The position numbers were made by a program, and so were the translations under genes. A DNA stretch of 33,025 nucleotides, from NCBI GenBank assembly GCA_018335975.1, contig JAGXRH010000060.1, positions 1 through 33,025 of the forward strand, in the 5' to 3' direction. The DNA comes from Ignavibacteriales bacterium. Its GTDB lineage: Bacteria; Bacteroidota; Ignavibacteria; UBA10030; F1-140-MAGs086. The notes beneath the pieces were generated by a model, which searched no databases, was not told where the DNA came from, and worked only from the letters and a program-made list of their open reading frames with translations. Below, in pieces: positions 22,241 to 29,104 of this stretch. Positions within the stretch are counted from its first letter, which is position 1. Every line of letters starts with the position of its first letter.

Positions 22241-24385
22241 TTATTCTTCTTCTACTTTATGTTTTGCTTCGGCGATAACTTTCTCCATTGTTTCGCGCGG
22301 CATTTCTTCGTAGTGCGAAAATTTTTGCTTGTGAATGCCGCGTCCCTGCGTCATCGAACGAACGGTGGTCGAGTAGCGGTACAATTCTTTCAACGGGACC
22401 TGCGCTTTCACAATCTGATAACTGCCGTTGGAATCCATTCCCAGAATTTTTCCGCGCCGACCGGAAATATCACCCATAACATCGCCCATATTTTCTTCGG
22501 GAACGGCGACTTCAATTTCATAAATCGGTTCGAACAACACTGGCTTTGCTTGCAGGAATCCCTCTTTGAATGCCATACGCCCTGCGGTTTTAAATGCATT
22601 TTCATTGGAATCCACCGGGTGCATTTTCCCGTCGTGCAAAATAACGCGCACGTCGGCAACGGGATAACCAGCAATAACGCCGCTGGTCATAATATCCATA
22701 ATTCCTTTCTTGACCGCCGGAACGAATTTCGCATCTATTGCCCCTCCAACAATGGCGGTAACAAATTCTAATTTTCCTCCCCACGGTAAATCTTCCAATT
22801 CTTTTCCACGAATGGAAAGGTCATTCGGGTAGGGTGCTCCTTCACGATATTGTTCCATATGAAAATAGACTTCGCCGAATTGCCCTGCGCCGCCGCTTTG
22901 TTTTTTATGCCGGTAACTCACGCGCGAGGTACCACGGATTCTTTCTCGGAAGGGAAGCCGCGGTTCTTTAATATCAACATCCACGCCGTATCGTTCCTTC
23001 ATTCGCTTCACCATAATAGTAATGTGCAATTCTCCCTGTCCGCTCACTAATGTTTGATTGAGTTCGGGGTCGTGGGTTACAACGAATGCAGGGTCTTCTT
23101 CGTGCAAACGATGGAGCGCGTTGCCGATTTTATCTTCGTCCCCTTTTGTTTTTGCGATTATCGCTTGACTGATGACGGGGTCAGGAAATTTTATCGGTGG
23201 AAGTACAACGGAAAACGCTTTACTCGAGAGCGTATTATTCGTGTGTGTATCTTTCAGTTTCACCACGGCGCCGATATCTCCGGCAAACAAATGTCCGACT
23301 TCTTTGCGGTCTTTTCCGTTAATGACAAAAACTTGCGAGAGACGTTCGGATTTACTTCGGGATTGATTGATGAGGTCCGACCCGTGCGTAAATTTTCCGG
23401 AATAGACTTTGAAGAAGGAAAGTTCGCCGACGTGCGGTTCGGAAACAGTTTTAAATACAAACCCAACCGGTTCTGCATTTGCCTCTGTCGGAATGGAGAC
23501 TTCCTTTTCGGTTCCGGTAAGATGCGCCTTTATGTGACCGCGTTGCGCGGGGTTCGGAGTTATATCCACAAGAAAATCAAGGAGTGAGCCGGTACCGATG
23601 TTTTTTGTTGCAGAACAGGAAATGATGGGAAATATTTTTCGCTCCCGAAATGCATTTTGAAATCCCGCGCGGAATTCATCATCGGTAAGCGTTCCATTTT
23701 CAAAAAACTTTTCCAATAATTTTTCATCGCTCTCGGCGACTTTTTCCAGCAACTCCTGCCGCCAATGCTCGGCTTCATTCAAATGGTCTGCAGGAATTTC
23801 CGATTCGGTATATTTTCCTTTATCGCCTTGATACACGAACGTCTTCATCTTCGGAATGTCAATAACGCTCGTAAAATTCGGACCGGTCGCAAGCGGCATT
23901 TCTACGACTGCTGCATCGCCGCCAAATCTGTCATGCACCATTTTGAGTACTTTCGGTAAATCGACGTGTTCGCCGTCCACCTTATTGATGAGGAAGATTG
24001 TGGGAACATTATACTCACGCGCGTAACCCCACGCAATTTCGGTTCCGACTTCAACCCCTTCGAATGCTTTTAAGAGAAGTATTGCCGTATCAGCGACGCG
24101 CATCGCTCCTTTCACTTCGCCGGTGAAATCGGTGTACCCGGGCGTATCAAGAAAATTTATTTTCACATTTCTCCACTCGCAATGGAGGAGCGAAGTGGTG
24201 ATGGAAATTTTTCGTTCAATTTCATCGGAACGGTAATCGGAGTGGGTAGAACCCTCGTCAATTTTTCCGATGCGTGTCGAAGCGCCTGCGGTAAAGAGCA
24301 ATGCTTCGGAAAGGGATGTTTTTCCCGCGCCTCCGTGTCCTACAAGGATAACGTTGCGGATTTGTTCAGTGGTATATTCTTTCAT
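22241..24385 (-). CDS. Elongation factor G paralogue (EF-G-like GTPase)
   Basis: A 714-aa protein with the full EF-G domain set: GTPase (~10-285), domain II (~305-390), domain III, domain IV (~490-610) and domain V with the C-terminal helix. G motifs: G1 GHGGAGKTS (16-24), G3 DTPGY (80-84), G4 NKVD (134-137), G5 SCSA. It differs from housekeeping EF-G: G1 normally reads AHIDAGKTT, switch I has E-R-K-I-S-I instead of E-R-G-I-T-I, and the catalytic His of DTPGH is Tyr84. These changes mark the EF-G-like/EF-G2 group, which usually coexists with a canonical fusA, and there are no str-operon neighbours here. It may act in ribosome recycling, stress translation or a non-elongation role. Confidence 0.88.
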   Translation of the reverse strand: MKEYTTEQIRNVILVGHGGAGKTSLSEALLFTAGASTRIGKIDEGSTHSDYRSDEIERKISITTSLLHCEWRNVKINFLDTPGYTDFTGEVKGAMRVADTAILLLKAFEGVEVGTEIAWGYAREYNVPTIFLINKVDGEHVDLPKVLKMVHDRFGGDAAVVEMPLATGPNFTSVIDIPKMKTFVYQGDKGKYTESEIPADHLNEAEHWRQELLEKVAESDEKLLEKFFENGTLTDDEFRAGFQNAFRERKIFPIISCSATKNIGTGSLLDFLVDITPNPAQRGHIKAHLTGTEKEVSIPTEANAEPVGFVFKTVSEPHVGELSFFKVYSGKFTHGSDLINQSRSKSERLSQVFVINGKDRKEVGHLFAGDIGAVVKLKDTHTNNTLSSKAFSVVLPPIKFPDPVISQAIIAKTKGDEDKIGNALHRLHEEDPAFVVTHDPELNQTLVSGQGELHITIMVKRMKERYGVDVDIKEPRLPFRERIRGTSRVSYRHKKQSGGAGQFGEVYFHMEQYREGAPYPNDLSIRGKELEDLPWGGKLEFVTAIVGGAIDAKFVPAVKKGIMDIMTSGVIAGYPVADVRVILHDGKMHPVDSNENAFKTAGRMAFKEGFLQAKPVLFEPIYEIEVAVPEENMGDVMGDISGRRGKILGMDSNGSYQIVKAQVPLKELYRYSTTVRSMTQGRGIHKQKFSHYEEMPRETMEKVIAEAKHKVEEE

Positions 24386-24598
24386 ACAATAATTGCTGCA
24401 TTAATGGTGGATTAAAAAATGAAACTTGGAAATGAAACAACGAAAAGTTTTACGGTGGAAGGAAGCGTCGTGAAGATGTTTGAAAGGAGAATGTTTCGAT
24501 GCACACATTGCTTAACGGGGGAGCACGTGTGCTTTTTTACAATGCCAAATCGAATTTCCCTTTCGGATGAATACATAGAATGAATCCTTGGCATCTCT
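24386..24598. other. Intergenic stretch without a recognisable gene
   Basis: About 210 nt between the EF-G paralogue start and the DUF948 stop. It holds a GCACAC...GTGTGC inverted repeat followed by Ts on the plus strand, but there is no plus-strand gene for it to terminate. The EF-G promoter must lie in this region. Confidence 0.5.
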
Positions 24599-24973
24599 TC
24601 AACTGCGTAACCTGTCGAAAAATGTTCTGATGCCGCGCACAATAGCAGAAGCGAAAGTAACCGATTCCATCACGGGTTCTTCCAATCGGTCCTGCACACG
24701 GCGTTTGAAATCTACAATCTCATCTACCGTTTGCCGGAGAGTAAAAAGCGAGTCGCGAACAATATCGAGTTGCGCGTCAAAATTTTCTGCTACGGTCCTA
24801 ATTTTTGCGGTAATGACGCTCAGGTTTTCAAGAACCGGAACGGTCTTTTCGTGTAACTCAGAAACTTTTTGGTCGAGGTGTTGCAACGTTTTTCCCATCT
24901 GCGCAAATATCGTGGCGAGATAAATACTGACGCCGGCAACACACAAGGAAGCGATGATGACTATGATTTCCAT
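24599..24973 (-). CDS. DUF948-type membrane-anchored coiled-coil protein
   Basis: A 124-aa protein. One N-terminal membrane segment (I-I-V-I-I-A-S-L-C-V-A-G-V-S-I-Y-L-A) is followed by a long amphipathic helical region with regular heptads (L-Q-H-L-D-Q-K-V-S-E-L, I-R-T-V-A-E-N-F-D-A-Q-L). This matches the DUF948 family, often found next to YtxH-type proteins as here. It lies 21 nt behind the YtxH-like gene in the same operon. Envelope or general-stress association is suggested by the pairing; the biochemical role is unknown. Confidence 0.8.
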   Translation of the reverse strand: MEIIVIIASLCVAGVSIYLATIFAQMGKTLQHLDQKVSELHEKTVPVLENLSVITAKIRTVAENFDAQLDIVRDSLFTLRQTVDEIVDFKRRVQDRLEEPVMESVTFASAIVRGIRTFFDRLRS

Positions 24974-24994
24974 ACGATTGATGAGTGGTTACGG

Positions 24995-25330
24995 TTATGA
25001 GCGGTTGCGCTCGTCTTTGAATGCCTCATATCCGGCGCGAACCGCATCGGTAAACTTTGTGGTCGTTGCAATTGCCCCTTCAACGATGTCGGAAGATTCT
25101 TCGTACACTTCTTCCCCTTTATCGAAAACAGATTTTGCTTTTTGCGCCGTGTCGGAAATAATTGTTTTCGCTTTATCCTTCAGTTCGCCGGATTTCTGCT
25201 TGATATCTTCGCGGAGTTCTCTCCCCGATTTCGGCGCGAGTAAAAGTGCGGTAATTGCTCCGGCGATTCCTCCGACGAGAAATCCAACGATTAATCCTTT
25301 TCCCATTCCATCTTGTTGTTCGCGCGACAT
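24995..25330 (-). CDS. YtxH-like protein (GvpP/general stress family)
   Basis: A 111-aa protein with the YtxH signature G-L-I-V-G-F-L-V-G-G-I-A-G-A-I-T-A-L-L-L-A-P-K-S-G followed by R-E-L-R-E-D-I-K: a Gly-rich membrane segment, the L-L-x-A-P-x-S-G turn and then a Lys/Asp/Glu-rich helix. Members are common in stress regulons. It is the first gene of a two-gene operon with the DUF948 protein. The promoter should be in the 80 nt between 25331 and 25410. Confidence 0.88.
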   Translation of the reverse strand: MSREQQDGMGKGLIVGFLVGGIAGAITALLLAPKSGRELREDIKQKSGELKDKAKTIISDTAQKAKSVFDKGEEVYEESSDIVEGAIATTTKFTDAVRAGYEAFKDERNRS

Positions 25331-25410
25331 ACTGATTTTCCTCTGTTATTTTGTGGCTAATTATACAAACTTCTTGCTGGAAAAAAAAGACTTGTTCAAA
25401 AAAACATCAA

Positions 25411-26253
25411 CTAATCAAGAGCCGGTTTTCCTGCATTGACCCACGCGGTGTACCATAGATTTGCTACGCGCTGAATTGCTTTATGGATTTGTTTGTTTGC
25501 GATTGTTCCCGCTTTCTCGTTCAGCAGGGTATAATACGCATCGCCGAATTGTGGTAACGCTTTCATTTCGAGGGCGACTGTTTGCTCGCGCGCAATTACA
25601 TCTGCAGCGAGTACGGAATCGAGATACGTGTAACTTTCCAAAACAATATCAAACGCAAATGATAGCGGTTGATGAACGTATTCCGTTTCTGTTTTTGGAA
25701 ATAAATATGTGTCGCCAAATTTCTTCGTCATTGCGCTTTCAAACCGCCAGTGTATTCCTGTTTGATTTGAATACTGTCCGTCGTAATTGAGCGTGGCGTG
25801 CAACGGTTGATGTGCATCGCCCACGTAATGACCGAGCCACGCGCTCCATTTCAAAATTGAAGTTATATTTTTCTCTCGCATTGCATTAGTCAAACTTTCC
25901 TGTACAGCAACAATCCGCCACGGAACAATTCCCTTTGAAACCAATGTATCAAGCGTAAATTTTCCTACGGCATCATTGAAATTGCGCGGCAGTTCATCGA
26001 AAGGATAACGACCGTAGTAATCAATATCAATATAATGGTTCGGCGCTTCGGTGGAGTCTTCAGCGTCGCGAACATTATCGGGGTCAACGGAATGTTGTTC
26101 AATCCAGTCAACGTGTTTGTTATAGAACGGTTGCATTTCTTTCGGCAGATTTTCCACAGCACGCCGATTGATGGTTTTATGCGCCCAACTTCCCCAACTC
26201 CATCCGTACGAGGAAATGCAAATAAGCAGAGCAGTAACAACTGAAAATTTCAT
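25411..26253 (-). CDS. Exported S1/P1-type nuclease (zinc-dependent)
   Basis: A 280-aa protein with a signal peptide. Cleavage before Trp20 would give mature N-terminus W-G-S-W-A-H-K, matching the W-G-x-x-G-H start of P1 nuclease, where the N-terminal Trp itself binds zinc. Other zinc-site motifs: D-A-E-D-S-T-E-A-P-N-H-Y-I-D-I-D, L-G-H-Y-V-G-D-A-H-Q-P-L-H and T-G-I-H-W-R-F-E. These are the His/Asp ligands of the trinuclear zinc centre in S1/P1 nuclease and phospholipase C. It probably degrades single-stranded nucleic acid or 3'-nucleotides outside the cytoplasm; phospholipase activity remains an alternative. Confidence 0.85.
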   Translation of the reverse strand: MKFSVVTALLICISSYGWSWGSWAHKTINRRAVENLPKEMQPFYNKHVDWIEQHSVDPDNVRDAEDSTEAPNHYIDIDYYGRYPFDELPRNFNDAVGKFTLDTLVSKGIVPWRIVAVQESLTNAMREKNITSILKWSAWLGHYVGDAHQPLHATLNYDGQYSNQTGIHWRFESAMTKKFGDTYLFPKTETEYVHQPLSFAFDIVLESYTYLDSVLAADVIAREQTVALEMKALPQFGDAYYTLLNEKAGTIANKQIHKAIQRVANLWYTAWVNAGKPALD

Positions 26254-26361
26254 TTGCGTTTTCTTTATTAAGTCGGTTGGCGGTCGAGGATTGGAGGTTT
26301 GTGAAGTGCGTAGATGAGTTCATCACCGCAAATCACAAACCACAAACCTTAAACCAACGCC

Positions 26362-26457
26362 CTATCGGTTTTTCTTCTTATGCCGATTCTTTCGTAAGCG
26401 TTTCTTTCGTTTGTGGGTTGCCATTTTATGGCGTTTACGTTTTTTTCCTGAAGGCAT
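26362..26457 (-). CDS. 31-aa basic ribosomal-type protein (AURKAIP1/COX24 domain, bS22-like)
   Basis: A very small gene: ATG at 26457, 31 codons, TAG at 26362-26364. The peptide starts M-P-S-G-K-K-R-K-R-H-K-M-A-T-H-K-R and continues K-K-R-L-R-K-N-R-H-K-K-K. I recognise this as the highly conserved short Lys/Arg protein annotated in Bacteroidota relatives as an AURKAIP1/COX24-domain protein, related to actinobacterial ribosomal protein bS22. About 65% of residues are Lys, Arg or His, consistent with binding rRNA. It lies between the nuclease and the zinc-ribbon/TPR gene, 33 nt downstream of the latter, on the same strand. Confidence 0.88.
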   Translation of the reverse strand: MPSGKKRKRHKMATHKRKKRLRKNRHKKKNR

Positions 26458-26490
26458 TGATTTTTCTTTCTATGAATTATTGGTGAATGA

Positions 26491-27540
26491 TTATTGAAAA
26501 TGTGTTTGTAAAAGTTCTTGCGCGCGTTTTCCGGTTTCCGTGGCGGCGCTCAACGATGCTGTTTTTTGAAAATACTCTTTCGCCTGTTCCAAATTTCCGC
26601 TGTTGAGCGAAACAATGCCGATGTTGAAATACGCTTTCTGATGTTGCGGATGATACTCAATCGCTTTTTTCATTTCGGTGATTGCAGCATCTGCGTTCCC
26701 GTTTTCAAAATAACAAATCCCCAAATCCACCCGCGCATCGGGATTATCGGGAACAAGCGCGAGGTATTTTTTATATTCTTCAATCGCTTTGTGAAACGAG
26801 CGGGCATCGTGTAAACTGTTTGCGTAATTCAACTGTGCGGTTGCATCATTCGGGTTTGCGCGTACTTCTTCTTCGAGATGTTGGAGATGTTCCAACGTTG
26901 GTCCGCTCTGGACGGTATTTGAAACCGGTGTTGCCGTTTTTCCCTCCTGAAAATATGCATACAAGAGAATCAGCAGCAATAATACGACGGCGACGATAAG
27001 ATAAATTTTCCACAATTCCATTTTTTGTTTTTGGTGTTGCTTGGGAACGTGGTGTTGTTTTTTCTTTACCGGTTCCGCTTCTCTTTCCGGTACAGGTGCG
27101 GGGCGGAACGGTGCCGATTCTTCTTTGGGCATCTCACGTTTGGGAACGCTTGGTTTCGGCACTTCTTTTTTCACGGGAATTTCTTCCGGCGGAGGGGCTG
27201 GGAACACGTTTAACGGCGCGCTCGTTGGCTGTTCTTCAACATTCGGTTGGTTGAATAATAACTGAAACTCTGCGGGCTCATCGGCATCAGGCACGTTTGC
27301 CGTGGGAAGTATGGAACCGCATCCTTCACAGAACGTTGCGCCCTTCTTATTTTTGTGTCCGCAAAATTCGCAGTGCGATTCCGATTTCGTTTTTCCCTTG
27401 GTGGTGGAAGGTTTGGCAGCAAAAAAATTATATAAGTCTGCGCCCCCCTCCGCTCCCCAATCAATTTTGGCGCCGCATTCGGGACAAAATTTATCGGCTT
27501 GGGTTATCGGCGCATTACAGCGGGAACAGTTTTTGGGCAT
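26491..27540 (-). CDS. Zinc-ribbon, single-TM, TPR protein
   Basis: A 349-aa protein. Two zinc ribbons at the N-terminus: Cys5-x2-Cys8 with Cys19-x2-Cys22, and Cys57-x2-Cys60 with Cys71-x2-Cys74. A long Pro/Glu/Lys-rich linker follows (~85-172), then one membrane segment (~178-197, I-Y-L-I-V-A-V-V-L-L-L-L-I-L-L-Y) and about three TPR units (~225-345, e.g. A-I-E-E-Y-K-K-Y-L-A-L-V-P-D-N-P-D-A, Y-F-N-I-G-I-V-S-L-N-S-G-N-L-E-Q-A). The topology puts the zinc ribbons in the cytoplasm and TPRs in the periplasm. It resembles membrane scaffolds that link compartments; the partner is unknown. Confidence 0.88.
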   Translation of the reverse strand: MPKNCSRCNAPITQADKFCPECGAKIDWGAEGGADLYNFFAAKPSTTKGKTKSESHCEFCGHKNKKGATFCEGCGSILPTANVPDADEPAEFQLLFNQPNVEEQPTSAPLNVFPAPPPEEIPVKKEVPKPSVPKREMPKEESAPFRPAPVPEREAEPVKKKQHHVPKQHQKQKMELWKIYLIVAVVLLLLILLYAYFQEGKTATPVSNTVQSGPTLEHLQHLEEEVRANPNDATAQLNYANSLHDARSFHKAIEEYKKYLALVPDNPDARVDLGICYFENGNADAAITEMKKAIEYHPQHQKAYFNIGIVSLNSGNLEQAKEYFQKTASLSAATETGKRAQELLQTHFQ

Positions 27541-27786
27541 TAGTTATCCAACGCGTTGCTGTTTGGTTTCAAAAGTATTGGTGCGGTGGTAAATTTCCGC
27601 CGAAAATTCATTCATTCTATCGAAGTCATATAAAATTTAACGGGCAAAAGATAGGAAAAAATTGCGGCGAGGAAAAGAAAGAAGGAAACAAAAAAGTGTT
27701 CGATGGGAGCGGAGAAAGTGAAACGGGGAATGGGTTCAAGTTGATTGGCGAGGTTTTGCCTCTTATTGAGAAAAAAGAATCAATTT
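27541..27786. other. Gap upstream of the zinc-ribbon/TPR gene
   Basis: About 245 nt without a credible gene, repeat or hairpin. Open frames on either strand here are extensions or shadows of flanking genes. Confidence 0.5.
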
Positions 27787-28704
27787 CTACTTTTCCAAAT
27801 GGCCGCCGCCCCATAACATTTTAAAGGAGTGAAGCACGGAGGGAAACAACGCATCAAGCGATTCCGCAACGCCTCTTTTCGAGCCAGGAAGATTCACGAT
27901 TATTGTTTTCCCGCGAATGCCTGCTTTCCCCCGCGAGAGCATTGAATACGGTGTCCGTTCCTGTCCGTACGCGCGCAGCATTTCTGGTATGCCGGGAATT
28001 TCGCGCTCGATAATTTTTTTCATCGCTTCGGGAGTTGTATCGCGCGGACTGAAACCTGTTCCGCCGGTTGTAAGCACCAAGTCGAGTTTCATCGTATCTG
28101 CATAGTGCAAAATTGTTTCAACAATTTTTTCCGCATCGTCGGGAATAATTTTGTAGTCCGCCACTTCAATTTTTTCCCGTTGCAATCGTTCGATTATGAG
28201 TTGTCCCGAGAGGTCATCTTTTTTCCCGGAAGAAATTGAATCGCTCATTACCAGCACTGCGGCACGAAGCGGAGTTACGAACAAATCTTTGAAATCCGAT
28301 TTCCCCCCTTTTTTACTGATGAGTTTTACGCTCAACATTTCCATCTCTTCATCGAGCATCTTCATCATATCGTACATCGTAAGCACGGCAACCGATGCGG
28401 CGGTGAGCGCTTCCATTTCAACGCCGGTTTTGTATATCGCTTTGACGGTTGTGGTTACGGAAATCGTGTTTTCTCCGAGCGCAAATTCCACACCGACAAA
28501 ATCAATCGGCAACGGATGACAATACGGAATAATCTGGCTGGTGTTTTTTGCGGCTTGAATTGCGGCAACTTTTGCCACTTCGAGCGGGTTACCTTTGGGA
28601 ATTTTGTTTTGACGAATGAGTGTAATCGTGTCGGCTTTCGCTTTCAGGATTGCTTGCGCTGTTGCCGTGCGGAGTGTCTTAATTTTTTTCGAAACGTCGA
28701 GCAT
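27787..28704 (-). CDS. Bifunctional MoaC-MoaB/Mog molybdenum cofactor protein
   Basis: A 305-aa fusion. Residues 1-~140 are MoaC (cyclic pyranopterin monophosphate synthase): M-L-D-V-S start, K-G-N-P-L-E-V-A-K-V-A-A-I-Q-A-A-K, Y-C-H-P-L-P-I (conserved His63), K-T-G-V-E-M-E-A-L-T and Y-D-M-M-K (catalytic Asp/Lys region). Residues ~146-305 are the MoaB/MogA domain that adenylylates molybdopterin: V-L-T-T-G-G-T-G-F-S-P-R-D-T-T-P-E-A (~209-227) and N-L-P-G-S-K-R-G-V near the end. Fusing an early and a late step of the pathway in one chain is seen in Bacteroidota/Chlorobi relatives. No other moa or mob gene, and no molybdoenzyme, is in this window. Confidence 0.92.
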   Translation of the reverse strand: MLDVSKKIKTLRTATAQAILKAKADTITLIRQNKIPKGNPLEVAKVAAIQAAKNTSQIIPYCHPLPIDFVGVEFALGENTISVTTTVKAIYKTGVEMEALTAASVAVLTMYDMMKMLDEEMEMLSVKLISKKGGKSDFKDLFVTPLRAAVLVMSDSISSGKKDDLSGQLIIERLQREKIEVADYKIIPDDAEKIVETILHYADTMKLDLVLTTGGTGFSPRDTTPEAMKKIIEREIPGIPEMLRAYGQERTPYSMLSRGKAGIRGKTIIVNLPGSKRGVAESLDALFPSVLHSFKMLWGGGHLEK

Positions 28705-29104
28705 TGGAATTCGGTATTGTTTGGCTGTTTAAATTTTCGCGCCAAATATACTCAAAGATGGAAATTTGCGGCTGGGTGTTGGGTTGTTGCGCTAAACTAT
28801 TTAGAAGTTGGGGAGAGGCGAGAGAGTTTTTGATAAGGGAGATTTGTTGAACTTTCTTTCAAAATTCTTCACAAGATTATTTTTGAATAAAATTTTCTTC
28901 GTGTTTTGCCAACGGCTCGTAGAGGTGTTTAATTTTTTTACTCTACGAGTCGTTGACCACAAAGGCACCAAGACACAATGGTATTATCACGTTTTATTGT
29001 TCTATAATCATTTCAGCCCTTCGGGCTTGATTTCGATAACTCCATCAATCCATTTCTCCATTACTCCACCCTTTTGCAAAACTTGTAACTCGTAACCCGC
29101 AACT
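28705..29104. other. Gene-free region with an inverted pair of the 17-nt motif
   Basis: About 400 nt with no credible gene. Positions 28908-28924 (GCCAACGGCTCGTAGAG) and 28941-28958 (CTCTACGAGTCGTTGACC) are the dispersed motif in inverted orientation, 16 nt apart with an AT-rich turn; they could form a 17-bp stem with two mismatches. The right edge runs into a 7-nt-period array, AACTTGT AACTCGT AACCCGC AACTCTA AACTTTC (29080-29114), which crosses the kinase stop codon. Confidence 0.75.

Noticed and set aside
22172-23587. Long plus-strand ORFs opposite the EF-G paralogue
   Set aside because: They are antisense to a clearly conserved GTPase gene and show no family motifs.
24499-24540. GCACAC...GTGTGC hairpin with T-run
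   Set aside because: It faces the plus strand, where no gene ends, and the stem is only 6 bp.
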